NCBI GenBank assembly: GCA_946480785.1 | Contig: CAMLLD010000002.1 | Span: 121,821-185,820 of the forward strand | Direction of reading: 5' to 3' | From: an uncultured Blastocatellia bacterium | GTDB lineage: Bacteria > Acidobacteriota > Blastocatellia > Pyrinomonadales > Pyrinomonadaceae | DNA: 64,000 bases | Shown here: piece after piece, positions 25,827 to 35,048 of the stretch | How the letters are laid out: each line of letters starts with the position of its first letter | Numbering within the stretch: the first letter of the stretch is position 1 | Notes under the pieces: model-generated | Told to the model about the DNA's origin: nothing | Seen by the model: the letters and a program-made list of their open reading frames with translations, nothing else | The model's database searches: none | Made by a program: the position numbers and the translations under genes

Positions 25827-26192
25827 TTAGCCAGCCGCGATCTCCAGCAGGTTGCCGCCCGGATCGCGCACGTAGAAACGCCAGGTTCCTTCCTGTGGCC
25901 GCGGATCGGGAATGATCTCGACCCCCGCTTTACGAAATCTCTCTTCCGCCCCTTGAAGATCGGGAACTGTGAAACAGATGTGCCGCGAGCTGAGCGGACC
26001 CGCGTCATCGCGCTCGACCGAGAGATGCAATTGGTTCGGGCCGATCTGATACCACGCGCCGCTCGGCCGCGTGCCCTTCGGCTTCGGTATTTCGTGCAGT
26101 CCAAGCACCGCGCCGTAGAATTCCTTCGTCGCCTGCTCGAGCTCGGCCGGAACGGTAACGTTCACGTGATGAAGCGCGCTCACCATATTCAT
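25827..26192 (-). CDS. VOC-family (glyoxalase-like) protein
   Basis: This 121-residue protein has the paired beta-alpha-beta-beta-beta pattern of vicinal oxygen chelate proteins: LHHVNVTVP with a metal-type His near residue 9, LHLSVERDD in the middle with a second His, and a final WRFYVRDPGGNLLEI with the usual terminal Glu. Likely roles are glyoxalase, bleomycin or fosfomycin resistance type or a dioxygenase; the substrate cannot be told. Its start overlaps the stop of the permease gene by ATGA, so the two are co-transcribed. Confidence 0.85.
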   Translation of the reverse strand: MNMVSALHHVNVTVPAELEQATKEFYGAVLGLHEIPKPKGTRPSGAWYQIGPNQLHLSVERDDAGPLSSRHICFTVPDLQGAEERFRKAGVEIIPDPRPQEGTWRFYVRDPGGNLLEIAAG

Positions 26193-28750
26193 TCGTAACG
26201 CAATGCTTGTATCGGATCAACTTTCGTCGCCCGGCGCGTTGCTGCCAGGATCGCCAACGTCGCGACGAGAAATAAGAACAACGAGACGAGTGCGAGGACC
26301 AGCGGGTCCAGCGCGCTCAAGTCTACCAGCACCGTCACCAGCAGGCGAGATAAGACCGCGCCGCCAGCGAGGCCCAGGCCGACGCCGAGGGCAGTCAGTC
26401 GCCAACCGGCGCGCAGGAACAACGCGATGACGTCGCTGCGACTTGCGCCGAGGGCCATGCGAATTCCGATCTCGCGAGTGCGGCGCGTGACGATGAACGA
26501 AGTCACGCCATAGAGTCCGAGCGCAGCCAACACGAGGGCTAATACGCCCAGCGCACCGGATACCCACGCGAGCGCACGAAACGGAGCTGCTTGCACGGCG
26601 AGGTTATCGTTCAGCGATCTGACTGACGTGCGCAGCGCCGGATCGATCGACATAGCAAGACCGCGAACAGCGGACATTGTCGCCGCGGAGTTGCCGTGTG
26701 TTTGGACCAGCAGGTAGCGACTCTTCGCCATTGGTAGCGGAAGGTAAACGAATCGCTCGTCTGGTTGCCATAGGTGGCGGCTGCGCGTGTCGCGCGCGAC
26801 ACCGATGACTTGATATTGCCGGTACTGCTCGCGGCCAATAGTTTGGTCATGCTGATCCGGTTCGTCTGCTACGGCGAGTTGCTGGCCCAACGGATCCTGG
26901 TCGGGCCAGAACCGCTTCGCTGCAGTTTCACTCACCACCACAACCGGCAGGCGCGATCGAACCTCTTCCGCCGTGAACGCGCGTCCTCTGATGATCGGAA
27001 TCAAGAGCGTTTGGAAGTACTCCGCGGAAACGAAGTTGAAGCCCGCTTCACGTGGGTGTGTTGGGTCGTCGTTTTGCAGCAGCACCGCGCGGTTGCCCAT
27101 GTTTCCGGAGAACGGCTGGTTGTAGGCTTCGCTGACTGAAGCAACATCCGGTAGCTCGCGTAAACGATCGGCCAGCTTTTGTCTCAATACGTCAGTATCG
27201 ACATTGGAACGATCGCTCGCGTTCACACCGGCTGCAACTGAAAACACGTTTTGCGTGTTCATGCCGGTGTCGACCTGATGCAATCGGCGCACGTTCATCG
27301 CCAACAGCCCCGCGCCGATCAAGAGGGACAACGACACCGCGATCTGGACCACGACGAGACCACTCCGCACCCGCGAGTTATTCAAGTAACCCTGCGAGCT
27401 ATCGCTTTTCAACGCCGTAACAACGTCCGGTCGCGACATCTGAATCGCCGGCGCAAGCCCGGCCGCGGCGCCCGCCACGACAGCGATCAAAAGCGTGAAA
27501 CTAAAAACGCGCCAGTCCGGCGAGAGATTGAGGGCAAAGCCGCCGGCGAGCTCTGGCACCGGAAACGACGAGAGCACGATCGGGTATGCCGCGCGCAACG
27601 TCCAAACAGCCACTAACAATCCCGCAGCGCCTCCGAGCAGCGCCAGCAAAACACTCTCAGTCAAGAGTTGTCCGATCACGCGCGAACGTTGCGCGCCGAG
27701 TGCGATACGAATGCCGATCTCTTTCTGCCGATCGAGCGCGCGAGCTAACAAAAGATTCGCGACGTTCGCACATGCAACCAGCAGCACGAGTCCGAAGCCG
27801 ATCGCGAGCGGCCAAACCAACGCGGCGAGATCTTCGTCGAGCGTGACGAACGTTCCGGCACGCACGAGCTCGAGCGAAGTCTTGCGATTTTCGCCGGGGT
27901 ACTTTTGGGCCAGGCGATCGGTCGTGAGTTGCGCGGCCGCCTGCGCTTCAACTTCGGAAGCGTTGGGCGCGAGCCGCGCCAAAATCGTAAACACTTCCGC
28001 GTCGCGATCCGTCAGCCACGTCTTGTGCGCCCAACCGCCGGCTTGAATGAAATAGTCGCGTGCCATGAGCGGGGCCCAGAACGACGGCGGATCGGGTGTC
28101 GTGCCGATGAATCCCGGTTCGGCGACGCCGATCACTGTAAACGCGTGACCCTGGAGCTCGATCGTGCGGCCGACGATCGAAGGGTCGGAATTAAAGCGCC
28201 GCTCCCAGTAGGCATGGTTCAAAACGATCACAGACGACTCGCTCGCAAGATCTTCGTTCGCAGTGAAACCACGGCCGAGCTTCATCTGTGCGCCGAGCGC
28301 GCTGAAATAATTCGTCGAGACGATCTGTCCGAAGACGTGCTCGTAACCCGCGGCAAGCGTGTAGTCATCGGCATCAGGCGGCGGCGCTTCACCATACGTG
28401 GCCGCGACTTTGTTCCACGCAACCAGATCGGAAAACGTTGTGTCCTGCTGCCGGTAATCGAGATAGTCGAAAAAAGAAAAGAGACGATGACGCAGCCCCT
28501 GTTTGTCGCGGCCTTCGAGTGCGACCAACCGCGACGGATCTCGCAACGGGAGCGGCTTCAGCACGAACGCATCAAACACCGTAAACAGCGCGGTGTTGAT
28601 GCCGATGCCGAGCGCAATCGTGAGCACCGCGACCGTGGTAAAGCCGCGGTGCTTCCGCAACGCGCGCAGCGCGTATCTCAGGTCGTGAAGGATCGTAAAT
28701 TTGATGGGTGTTCTCCTCGCGGACCGGATTGTGATTCGGCATACGGCCAT
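26189..28750 (-). CDS. MacB/FtsX-type ABC permease of the acidobacterial orphan (ADOP) type
   Basis: The long protein (about 853 residues from the ATG at 28750) has [18 protein letters not shown], a first transmembrane helix, a MacB periplasmic core domain, three FtsX helices around residues 365-480, a second MacB core and three final FtsX helices, ending [16 protein letters not shown]. This duplicated layout is that of the acidobacterial duplicated orphan permease family, usually found without an ATPase gene; none is present here. The start is unclear: GAGGAG is followed seven bases later by ATC rather than ATG, so translation may begin at that rare codon (near residue 16 of my model). Export substrate unknown. 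Confidence 0.88.
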   Translation of the reverse strand: MAVCRITIRSARRTPIKFTILHDLRYALRALRKHRGFTTVAVLTIALGIGINTALFTVFDAFVLKPLPLRDPSRLVALEGRDKQGLRHRLFSFFDYLDYRQQDTTFSDLVAWNKVAATYGEAPPPDADDYTLAAGYEHVFGQIVSTNYFSALGAQMKLGRGFTANEDLASESSVIVLNHAYWERRFNSDPSIVGRTIELQGHAFTVIGVAEPGFIGTTPDPPSFWAPLMARDYFIQAGGWAHKTWLTDRDAEVFTILARLAPNASEVEAQAAAQLTTDRLAQKYPGENRKTSLELVRAGTFVTLDEDLAALVWPLAIGFGLVLLVACANVANLLLARALDRQKEIGIRIALGAQRSRVIGQLLTESVLLALLGGAAGLLVAVWTLRAAYPIVLSSFPVPELAGGFALNLSPDWRVFSFTLLIAVVAGAAAGLAPAIQMSRPDVVTALKSDSSQGYLNNSRVRSGLVVVQIAVSLSLLIGAGLLAMNVRRLHQVDTGMNTQNVFSVAAGVNASDRSNVDTDVLRQKLADRLRELPDVASVSEAYNQPFSGNMGNRAVLLQNDDPTHPREAGFNFVSAEYFQTLLIPIIRGRAFTAEEVRSRLPVVVVSETAAKRFWPDQDPLGQQLAVADEPDQHDQTIGREQYRQYQVIGVARDTRSRHLWQPDERFVYLPLPMAKSRYLLVQTHGNSAATMSAVRGLAMSIDPALRTSVRSLNDNLAVQAAPFRALAWVSGALGVLALVLAALGLYGVTSFIVTRRTREIGIRMALGASRSDVIALFLRAGWRLTALGVGLGLAGGAVLSRLLVTVLVDLSALDPLVLALVSLFLFLVATLAILAATRRATKVDPIQALRYE

Positions 28751-28817
28751 GCTGGCAACGATGTTCCCTGGGAAGATTGGTAAGATACATCTATTCAGCA
28801 ACAACCAAGGAGCACTT

Positions 28818-29561
28818 ATGAACGATATATCCAGACGAGAAGCTCTCTCGAAAATGGCGGCTGGTAGTGCGAGTGTCGCGCTGATGCTCGGAGTCGATCA
28901 GCTTGCTAACGCTTCCATTCAGACGCCGGCCACAACAGACGCGCAAACCGCGCGCGCGTTTCGCGGGCAGCATCAACCACGTCCGCTCCCCTTCGACCCG
29001 GCAAAGCTCAAAGGCCTTTCCGAAAAACTGATCTGCTCGCATTGGGAGAACAATTACGGCGGCGCTGTTAAGGCGCTCAACGCGGTCGAGCAACATCTCG
29101 GCGCGATGCTCAAAGTAAAAGATCTGCCGCCATACATGTATGGAGATCTGAAACGAGAAGAGCTCGTGCGCAGCGGCTCGGTAGTCCTGCACGAGCTCTA
29201 CTTCGCCAACCTCGGCGGCGATCCGAAGCCCGGCGGCAAAGCACTCGACGCGATCAAACAGTGGTTCGGCAGTTACGAACAGTGGGAAGAGGAGTTCAAG
29301 AAAACGGCAAACGCGCTCGGCGGCGGCTCAGGCTGGGTGATCTTCGCGCACAACGCGCACACCGGTGAGTTTCATAATTACTGGTCGTGGGACCACATGC
29401 ACAACGTACCGCTGGGCCACCCGTTGCTCGTGCTCGACATGTACGAGCACGCTTACCACATGGATTACGGCGCAGCGGCAGCGAAATACGTCGACGCGTT
29501 TCTCCAGAACGTAAACTGGGAAGAAGTAAATCGCCGCGTTGAAGCGATGTCCCGCGATTAA
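28818..29561 (+). CDS. Fe/Mn superoxide dismutase with twin-arginine leader
   Basis: The 247-residue protein starts at the ATG at 28818 with AAGGAG just upstream. Residues 1-30 look like a twin-arginine leader ([12 protein letters not shown] plus a short hydrophobic stretch), so it is likely exported. The dismutase core has the first metal His in [17 protein letters not shown] with the second, and the C-terminal [11 protein letters not shown] carrying Asp and His ligands. The usual KHH after the first ligand reads NNY here. It converts superoxide to peroxide and oxygen. It is divergent from the permease gene with about 67 bp between starts. Confidence 0.88.
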   Translation: MNDISRREALSKMAAGSASVALMLGVDQLANASIQTPATTDAQTARAFRGQHQPRPLPFDPAKLKGLSEKLICSHWENNYGGAVKALNAVEQHLGAMLKVKDLPPYMYGDLKREELVRSGSVVLHELYFANLGGDPKPGGKALDAIKQWFGSYEQWEEEFKKTANALGGGSGWVIFAHNAHTGEFHNYWSWDHMHNVPLGHPLLVLDMYEHAYHMDYGAAAAKYVDAFLQNVNWEEVNRRVEAMSRD

Positions 29562-29579
29562 TCGACGACGCGCGCGGTC

Positions 29580-29591
29580 AGACGCGCGTCT
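29580..29591. terminator. Short palindrome between convergent genes
   Basis: AGACGCGCGTCT is a perfect 12-bp palindrome in the gap between the superoxide dismutase and DUF5335 genes, reaching into the latter's stop codon. It may help end transcription from both sides, but it is short and lacks a T-run. Confidence 0.25.
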
Positions 29592-29973
29592 AGCCTCGGG
29601 AAGCGCTCGCTGTGTTTTCGGGAAGCTCGGCGAGTTGTGCGAGGAGCAGCAGCGTCCGCGAACCGTCTTCGCCTTCAAAACCGAGTCCTGCTTCCAAACC
29701 CGTGTCCTCTCCGACCAGCGGCGCAATTCGTTGCACGTTTTCGATCCGGTGTTCGACGTGCCGATCATTTTTATCGCCGAGAATCACGACGACACTGCCC
29801 GCATCCGAACCTTTCTTCTCAAAGCTCACACCGACCAGCGGTAGAAACTCCTCTTCCTCGCCCGCGCCGGCCTCGCTATCGACCACTTCCAAACGCGTCG
29901 CGCGAAGCTGATTGCGCTTGCTGAAGTCGTTAAGAAAATCCTGCCAACGATCCTGCTCGATAAAACCTGCCAT
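29590..29973 (-). CDS. DUF5335-like protein
   Basis: This 127-residue soluble, acidic protein begins FIEQDRWQDFLNDFSKRN and continues LEVVDSE, FLPLVGVSF, VVVILGDK and HRIENVQRIAP, the pattern I recall for DUF5335 proteins. The family's function is unknown to me. GAGGAG precedes the ATG. It is the last gene of the minus-strand run that starts with the DnaJ-type chaperone, which suggests a link to stress, though the 43-bp gap means co-transcription is not certain. Confidence 0.65.
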   Translation of the reverse strand: MAGFIEQDRWQDFLNDFSKRNQLRATRLEVVDSEAGAGEEEEFLPLVGVSFEKKGSDAGSVVVILGDKNDRHVEHRIENVQRIAPLVGEDTGLEAGLGFEGEDGSRTLLLLAQLAELPENTASASRG

Positions 29974-30016
29974 CTCGTGCTCCTCTCAAAAACAAACCCT
30001 GGTTCTCAATAAATGT

Positions 30017-31204
30017 TTACTGCTCGTCTGACACACGCTCAGGCGGCGGCGTAAACTCGCCGAGCGTCACGCGCACCTGGCGTTCAGCTTTGTCGCGCTT
30101 AATGGTGAGTGTTACTTCGGTTCCCGGCGGCGTGCCCGCGATTGCATTGCGAAACGTATTCGGATCGGTGACCGTCGCGCCGTTGAGCGCCGTGATGACG
30201 TCGCCGCGTTTCAACCCGGCACGATCCGCGCCGCTGCCCGACTGTACCTGGAAAACAACCACGCCCGGTCCCTGCGTCACTCCCAACTGCGAAGCCTGTT
30301 CGGAAGGAATCTTCAGCACAGTGACGCCGAGCTGCCCGCGCCTGACTTTGCCGTTATTGATCAACTGCTCCATCACCGTGCGCGCCATGTTTGACGGAAT
30401 CGCAAAGCCGAGTCCGATGCTGCCGCCGGAGGGGGAAAGAATTTGCGAGTTGATGCCGATCAGTTGCTCGTTCGTGCTGACCAACGCGCCGCCGGAGTTG
30501 CCACGGTTGATCGGTGCGTCAGTTTGCAGAAAGTCTTCGAAGCTGCCGTTACTCAAACCCGTTTGCCGGCCTTTCGCGCTGATGATGCCCATCGTAACGG
30601 TCTGGCCCACGCCGAGCGGATTGCCGATCGCGAGCACGACGTCGCCGACGCGAGTCTTATCTGAATCGCCCAACGCCAGCACCGGTAATCCACCGGCGTT
30701 CACTTTGAGCACCGCGAGATCGCTCGGCGGATCGGAACCGACAACCTGCGCTTCGAGCGTGCGGTTGTCATAGAGATCGACCTGGATCTTGTCGGCGCCG
30801 TCGATCACGTGATGGTTCGTGAGGATGTAGCCGTCCTCGCGCACGATCACGCCCGAGCCCAAACCTTCGCGTGTCGGTTGCTGCTGCTGTTGCTGGTTAC
30901 CGCGATCGCCGAAGAACTGGCGAAAGAACGGATCGTCCATGAATGGATACTGCTGCGGTTGCCGCACGCGCATCGTTGAATGGATCGTCACGACGGCGGG
31001 CGCGGCCTTGGCGACGATGTCCGCATACGAGGCGACCGGCATCATCGACGGCGGATTGTTGGTTGTGGTGGCGCCGCCGGAGCTGGGGTTCGATGAGGCG
31101 AGGTGAAAGTCGCCCTGGTTCGCGCGCTTGCATCCCGTGAAGAAAGCCAGAGCGATTGCGAGGCCCAAAATAAATCCAAAACGTACCGACAACACAGACT
31201 TCAT
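30017..31204 (-). CDS. HtrA/DegQ-type serine protease, lipoprotein
   Basis: The 395-residue protein has a lipobox LAFFTGC with the acylated Cys at 25, so it is probably anchored to a membrane on the periplasmic side. The trypsin-like triad is H132 (TNHHVID), D162 (PPSDLAVL) and S237 (NRGNSGGAL). One PDZ domain follows (about residues 280-380, GPGVVVFQVQSGSGADRAGLKRGD). A glutamine run of six lies at 104-109 before the protease domain. It degrades or refolds damaged exported proteins. It sits with chaperone and thiol genes in a quality-control cluster. Confidence 0.92.
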   Translation of the reverse strand: MKSVLSVRFGFILGLAIALAFFTGCKRANQGDFHLASSNPSSGGATTTNNPPSMMPVASYADIVAKAAPAVVTIHSTMRVRQPQQYPFMDDPFFRQFFGDRGNQQQQQQPTREGLGSGVIVREDGYILTNHHVIDGADKIQVDLYDNRTLEAQVVGSDPPSDLAVLKVNAGGLPVLALGDSDKTRVGDVVLAIGNPLGVGQTVTMGIISAKGRQTGLSNGSFEDFLQTDAPINRGNSGGALVSTNEQLIGINSQILSPSGGSIGLGFAIPSNMARTVMEQLINNGKVRRGQLGVTVLKIPSEQASQLGVTQGPGVVVFQVQSGSGADRAGLKRGDVITALNGATVTDPNTFRNAIAGTPPGTEVTLTIKRDKAERQVRVTLGEFTPPPERVSDEQ

Positions 31205-31293
31205 TCTTCCCTCTTCCTTTCAAACTTAACGCAGCGGTTAATTAGCAATGTATGCCGAGATTATAAAATCGACCGCCGCTGATGCCAAAAGCA

Positions 31294-31854
31294 TCATGCC
31301 CGCCTGTTGTCCACAGCTTCCTGCAGCGCCGCCAGCAATGGACCAAGCTCCCACGAGCCGTTGTAACGAGATCCGTTGATGAAAAATGAGGGCGTGCCGT
31401 TGACGCCACTGCGCACGCCGCTGTTGAAGTCCTGCGCGACGCGTTCCTCGTACGTGTGATTTTGTAAGTCGCGCGCGAACTGCTCCGCGTCGAGACCGAG
31501 TTGTTCGGCGAAGGCCACGAGGTTCCCCTCGTCAAGCAGATTCTGGTTCTCGAAGAGCAGGTTGTGCATCTCCCAAAACTTTCCCTGCGCGGCCGCGCTC
31601 TCGGACGCCTCTGCGGCCGGCTCGGCGTACGGATGAATCTGCGTGAGCGGAAAATGACGATAAACAAATCGCAGCCGGTCGCCCAGCGCTTGCCGCGCTT
31701 CCTGCACGATCAAATGTGCGGCCGCGCAGTGAGGACATTCGAAATCGCCGTACTCAACCAGCGTGACCGCCGCGTTCTTTGGTCCAATTGAATGATCCTG
31801 ATCGCTTACCGGTGGGTTGAGTGTGGCTTTCGCTCCTGTTGCACTCGTTGACAT
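31294..31854 (-). CDS. DsbA-family thioredoxin-fold protein
   Basis: The 186-residue protein has the DsbA-type active site C40-P-H-C43 in YGDFECPHC, a helical insertion, and a cis-proline loop GVNGTPSFFING. No leader peptide is present, so it would act in the cytoplasm or by another route; related leaderless proteins are common in bacteria with polyester-like thiol chemistry unknown. It should exchange disulfides. It lies between the HtrA and CbpM genes on the same strand with gaps of 89 and 59 bases. Confidence 0.85.
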   Translation of the reverse strand: MSTSATGAKATLNPPVSDQDHSIGPKNAAVTLVEYGDFECPHCAAAHLIVQEARQALGDRLRFVYRHFPLTQIHPYAEPAAEASESAAAQGKFWEMHNLLFENQNLLDEGNLVAFAEQLGLDAEQFARDLQNHTYEERVAQDFNSGVRSGVNGTPSFFINGSRYNGSWELGPLLAALQEAVDNRRA

Positions 31855-31913
31855 ACCAAACCTCCCTTGTTCGACAAACCTTCTACGTTAGACTTGAAGC
31901 AGGGCTCCAAACC

Positions 31914-32219
31914 TTACTTCAACCGCAGATGCATCTCCGCGAGTTCGCGATTCAACTGCTCGATGCGCCCGACGAGATCGAGAATCACGGCGGCGCCCGC
32001 GAAGTTCACCCCAAGATCGCGCCGCAGCCGTTGCATGCGGCGAAGCTGAATCACCATTCGTCGCGGCACGCGCGGCTCGTTTGCTTCCTCGTCCCCCGCG
32101 ACGGTTTCGATCAGGCCCTGTTCGGCCAGCCGCACTACCAGCGAGCGCCGCGTGCCGACTGTGCGGGCCACTACGTCAAAGGTCAACGGTTCATCCATAT
32201 CGAAATCGCTTGCAACCAT
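31914..32219 (-). CDS. cbpM: Chaperone modulator CbpM-like protein
   Basis: This 101-residue protein starts with a MerR-like helix-turn-helix region (LTFDVVARTVGTRRSLVVRLAEQGLIE) and ends in a helical part with LRRDLGVNFAGAAVILDLVGRIEQLNREL, as in CbpM and HspR-like modulators. CbpM proteins bind the J domain of CbpA and block its action on DnaK. The gene follows the CbpA-like gene after only four bases, which is the usual arrangement and the main support for the call. Confidence 0.82.
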   Translation of the reverse strand: MVASDFDMDEPLTFDVVARTVGTRRSLVVRLAEQGLIETVAGDEEANEPRVPRRMVIQLRRMQRLRRDLGVNFAGAAVILDLVGRIEQLNRELAEMHLRLK

Positions 32220-32223
32220 TTAT

Positions 32224-33303
32224 TTAACTCCGCGGCTGAAATCGCGAGACTCGCTTCAACTCCTCGTAAAGCCGGCGCTCTTCCGGACTGACGTCCTGTG
32301 GCACCACGATCTTCAAGCGCACGTATTCATCACCACGACCATCCTTGCGCTTGTTCAAACCCTGGCCTCGCAGACGCAATCGCTGTCCACTCTTTGCTCC
32401 GGCTGGAATCGTCAATTCAACTTTGCCGTCGATCGTCGGCGCTTCCACTTTCGCGCCGAGCACTGCTTCCCACGGCGTGATCGCTAACTCGGTCTCCAGA
32501 TCGTCACCTTTGACGGTGAACACCGGATGAGGCCGCACACGGATATGCAAGTAGAGATCACCGGGCTCACTACCGTTGCTGCCCGCTCCGCCTTGTCCCG
32601 GCACACGAATGGTCGAACCATCGCGCGCGCCTGCAGGAATATTGACTTCGATCGTCTTCGGCCTGATGACTTCGCCAGATCCGCCACACGTTTCACAGAC
32701 TTTGCCGTCGTTCACTCCCGTACCGCCACAGGTCGGACAAGGCTCGGCTGTCTGCATCTGTAGCGTACGGCGTCCACCGCGATGCGCTTCTTCGAGTGAC
32801 GTTTCGAACTCGGCTTCGATATCGCGGCCGCGACCGCTGCGGGTGGTGCGGCTTCTGCCAAAGCCGCCGCCAAACATCTCTTCGAAGATGTCGAAGCCGC
32901 CGGGTTCCGTACCGCCACGACCGGTCGCGCGAAAACGGCTGAAATCAAAATCGTCGAAGTTGAAGCCGCCGCTTTGTCCACCGGCGCCCGGTCCACCACC
33001 TCCGCGCGCAGAGCGACCCGCGCCTTGATAACTCTCATACCCCGGTGGCGGCGGCGCGCCGGCGCCGGCTTTAACTGCGCGCCAGTTCTCACCGTACTGA
33101 TCGTAAAGCTTTCGATCCTCCGCACGAGAAAGCACGTCATACGCATCCTGCAAAAGCTTGAACTGCTCTTCCGCAGTTTTATCGCCCGGATTCAAATCGG
33201 GATGATACTTGCGCGCCAGTTTGCGATAAGCCTTCTTGATTTCATCTTCAGGTGCGTCACGTTTGACGCCGAGTACCTCGTAGTAGTCTCTGTTCTTCGA
33301 CAT
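32224..33303 (-). CDS. cbpA: DnaJ-family co-chaperone, CbpA-like with half zinc domain
   Basis: The 359-residue protein has a J domain (residues 5-70, HPD at 34-36), a Gly/Phe-rich region (about 95-160), and the DnaJ C-terminal substrate-binding domains (about 215-345). Between them lie two CxxCxGxG repeats, CPTCGGTG and CETCGGSG, with cysteines at 189, 192, 203 and 206. True DnaJ has four such repeats (two zinc sites) and typical CbpA has none, so this is an intermediate form able to bind one zinc. It stimulates DnaK. It is first in an operon with CbpM. Confidence 0.9.
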   Translation of the reverse strand: MSKNRDYYEVLGVKRDAPEDEIKKAYRKLARKYHPDLNPGDKTAEEQFKLLQDAYDVLSRAEDRKLYDQYGENWRAVKAGAGAPPPPGYESYQGAGRSARGGGGPGAGGQSGGFNFDDFDFSRFRATGRGGTEPGGFDIFEEMFGGGFGRSRTTRSGRGRDIEAEFETSLEEAHRGGRRTLQMQTAEPCPTCGGTGVNDGKVCETCGGSGEVIRPKTIEVNIPAGARDGSTIRVPGQGGAGSNGSEPGDLYLHIRVRPHPVFTVKGDDLETELAITPWEAVLGAKVEAPTIDGKVELTIPAGAKSGQRLRLRGQGLNKRKDGRGDEYVRLKIVVPQDVSPEERRLYEELKRVSRFQPRS

Positions 33304-33396
33304 GAAAAGGTCGTGTCGGTCTTCTTACTTCACCGTCGATCACATTTGCGCTTGGGGGTTTGTCTTGATGATACGCTCTATTTCATTCTTATCGAA

Positions 33397-33414
33397 GTGG
33401 GCGAAATCGCCCAC
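33397..33414. promoter_or_regulatory. Perfect palindrome upstream of CbpA operon
   Basis: GTGGGCGAAATCGCCCAC has 8-bp arms and a 2-nt centre. It lies about 94 bp upstream of the CbpA start and 177 bp upstream of the divergent kinase gene. It could be an operator of the heat-shock-type operon. Nothing else recognisable lies in this 287-bp gap (33304-33590). Confidence 0.35.
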
Positions 33415-33590
33415 GCCTGAAAATGCTCTGAAAAACGTTTGTAAAGATGGGTGGGAGGAGAGTAAATTAGGCGCGAAGCGTAATCCCTCTCTTACCTTCC
33501 TATCCCAACAGAACAAGGCTTCGGAGTAGGAGCTGGGCCATCGATAAGCGAACTCTGAGTACGTTGTGCGGCGACGGACTGGAGTGAGGC

Positions 33591-34319
33591 ATGAATAAGC
33601 TCGATGATATTGTTGCAGCGGAGCTCGCACACGTTACGCGCCTTACCATCGTTGGTGAACTGACCGCTTCCATCGCTCACGAAGTCAATCAGCCGCTCGG
33701 CGCCATCGTCACCAACGGCCACGCCTGCCTGCATCTCCTCGCCCGCGCTAAACCGGATCTCGAAGAGGTGCGGCAGGCTGTCGAGTGCATCATTGCCGAT
33801 GCCCTTCGCGCCGGTGAAGTAATCAAACGCGTCCGCCGTCTCGCGAAAAAATCGAGTGGTGGTAAATCGCCGCACAACATCAATCACATCGTGCGCGAAG
33901 TGCTCTCGCTGGTGAGCGTAGAGCTGGCAAGAAATGAAATCCATGTCGAGACGCAACTCGTCACCGGCCTGCCGCCGGTAGTTGCAGACCGCATTCAGAT
34001 TCAGCAAGTACTACTCAACCTCATTCTCAACAGCAAGGAAGCCATGAGCGTCCCCACCTGCCATCCGCGCGAGCTTCTGATCCAAACCGAACAGACAGGA
34101 CGCGAAGTCAAGATTAGAGTGGCCGACACGGGCGTTGGCATCTGCAGTGAAGATCGACAACACGTCTTCGATCCCTTTTTCACCACGAAGGAAGGCGGGT
34201 TGGGGCTGGGTCTATCTATCAGCAAAACTATCATCGACGCTCATGGTGGTCGACTATGGATCAAGCCGGGCAAAAAGGGACACGGGACAACTATTCAATT
34301 CACATTGCCGGTAGTCTGA
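33591..34319 (+). CDS. Short histidine kinase without sensor domain
   Basis: The 242-residue protein consists of only a HisKA dimerisation helix (H30 in ASIAHEVNQPL) and an HATPase domain (VADTGVGI, GLGLGLSISKTI, GTTIQFTLPV). It has no PAS, GAF or membrane segment, so its input must come from another protein or it acts mainly as a phosphatase. The H-box region is close to that of the PAS kinase at 9.7 kb, so the two may be descended from one another. It is followed two bases later by its regulator gene. Confidence 0.9.
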   Translation: MNKLDDIVAAELAHVTRLTIVGELTASIAHEVNQPLGAIVTNGHACLHLLARAKPDLEEVRQAVECIIADALRAGEVIKRVRRLAKKSSGGKSPHNINHIVREVLSLVSVELARNEIHVETQLVTGLPPVVADRIQIQQVLLNLILNSKEAMSVPTCHPRELLIQTEQTGREVKIRVADTGVGICSEDRQHVFDPFFTTKEGGLGLGLSISKTIIDAHGGRLWIKPGKKGHGTTIQFTLPVV

Positions 34320-34321
34320 AG

Positions 34322-34960
34322 ATGTTCGCGGACTGCGACAAGCCAAGTCAGGTCGTGTTCGTAATTGACGACGACGTATCGATGCGCGAAGCGATCAGCC
34401 GGCTGCTCAATGCTGTCGGGTTGCGCACGCAAACATTCGCCTCAGCGCGTGATTTTCTCAGCAGCAGATTGCCTGACGTGCCGGGATGTGTCGTGCTCGA
34501 CGTGCGGTTGCCGGATTTGAGCGGCCTCGATCTGCAACGTGAGATGGTCGGGCGCGGGATTCACGTGCCGGTCGTTTTCATTACCGGTCACGGCGATATT
34601 CCGATGTCGGTTCAAGCGATGAAAGCGGGAGCAGTCGAGTTTCTTACGAAACCTTTTCGCGATCAGGATCTGCTCGACGCGGTTCGTTCCGGACTGCATC
34701 GCGATCGCCAGGCGCGCATCGCGCGTGCTGAGTTAGCGACGCTGCACAATAGTCTTGCGCACCTTACTAAGCGAGAGCGCGAAGTCATGTCGCTGGTAGT
34801 AGCAGGTTTACTCAACAAGCAAATTGCCTTGCGACTTGGGACCAGCGAAAAGACGATCAAGATTCATCGCAGTCACGTGATGCAGAAGATGCACGCTGAA
34901 TCACTCGCCGAATTAGTGCGGATGTCTCAGAAGCTCGGCCTCGACAGTTCGCGAGTCTAA
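34322..34960 (+). CDS. FixJ-type response regulator
   Basis: From the ATG at 34322 the protein has 212 residues: receiver domain with VIDDDVS near 15, phospho-acceptor D60 in VVLDVRLPD, VFITGHGD and K in FLTKPF, then a LuxR helix-turn-helix (LTKREREVMSLVVAGLLNKQIA, KTIKIHRSHVMQKM). An upstream in-frame ATG at 34256 lies inside the kinase gene and is not favoured. It is similar to the regulator at 7.3 kb. It should be phosphorylated by the kinase just upstream. Confidence 0.92.
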   Translation: MFADCDKPSQVVFVIDDDVSMREAISRLLNAVGLRTQTFASARDFLSSRLPDVPGCVVLDVRLPDLSGLDLQREMVGRGIHVPVVFITGHGDIPMSVQAMKAGAVEFLTKPFRDQDLLDAVRSGLHRDRQARIARAELATLHNSLAHLTKREREVMSLVVAGLLNKQIALRLGTSEKTIKIHRSHVMQKMHAESLAELVRMSQKLGLDSSRV

Positions 34961-34976
34961 AAGTTTCGATAAACCT

Positions 34977-34992
34977 TAGGACTAAAGTCCTA
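34977..34992. promoter_or_regulatory. Palindrome upstream of sigma-54 activator gene
   Basis: TAGGACTAAAGTCCTA has perfect 7-bp arms with a 2-nt centre and lies 57-72 bp before the activator start, just after the FixJ-type regulator gene. It is a fair candidate binding site for that regulator, or for autoregulation. It is followed by CGGTATAGACTAC at about 35018, which has a TATAGA -10-like hexamer. Confidence 0.4.
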
Positions 34993-35048
34993 CATCACCA
35001 AAACCAACTACGGTATAGACTACAGTCGCGATTACCAGCTTAAAGATC

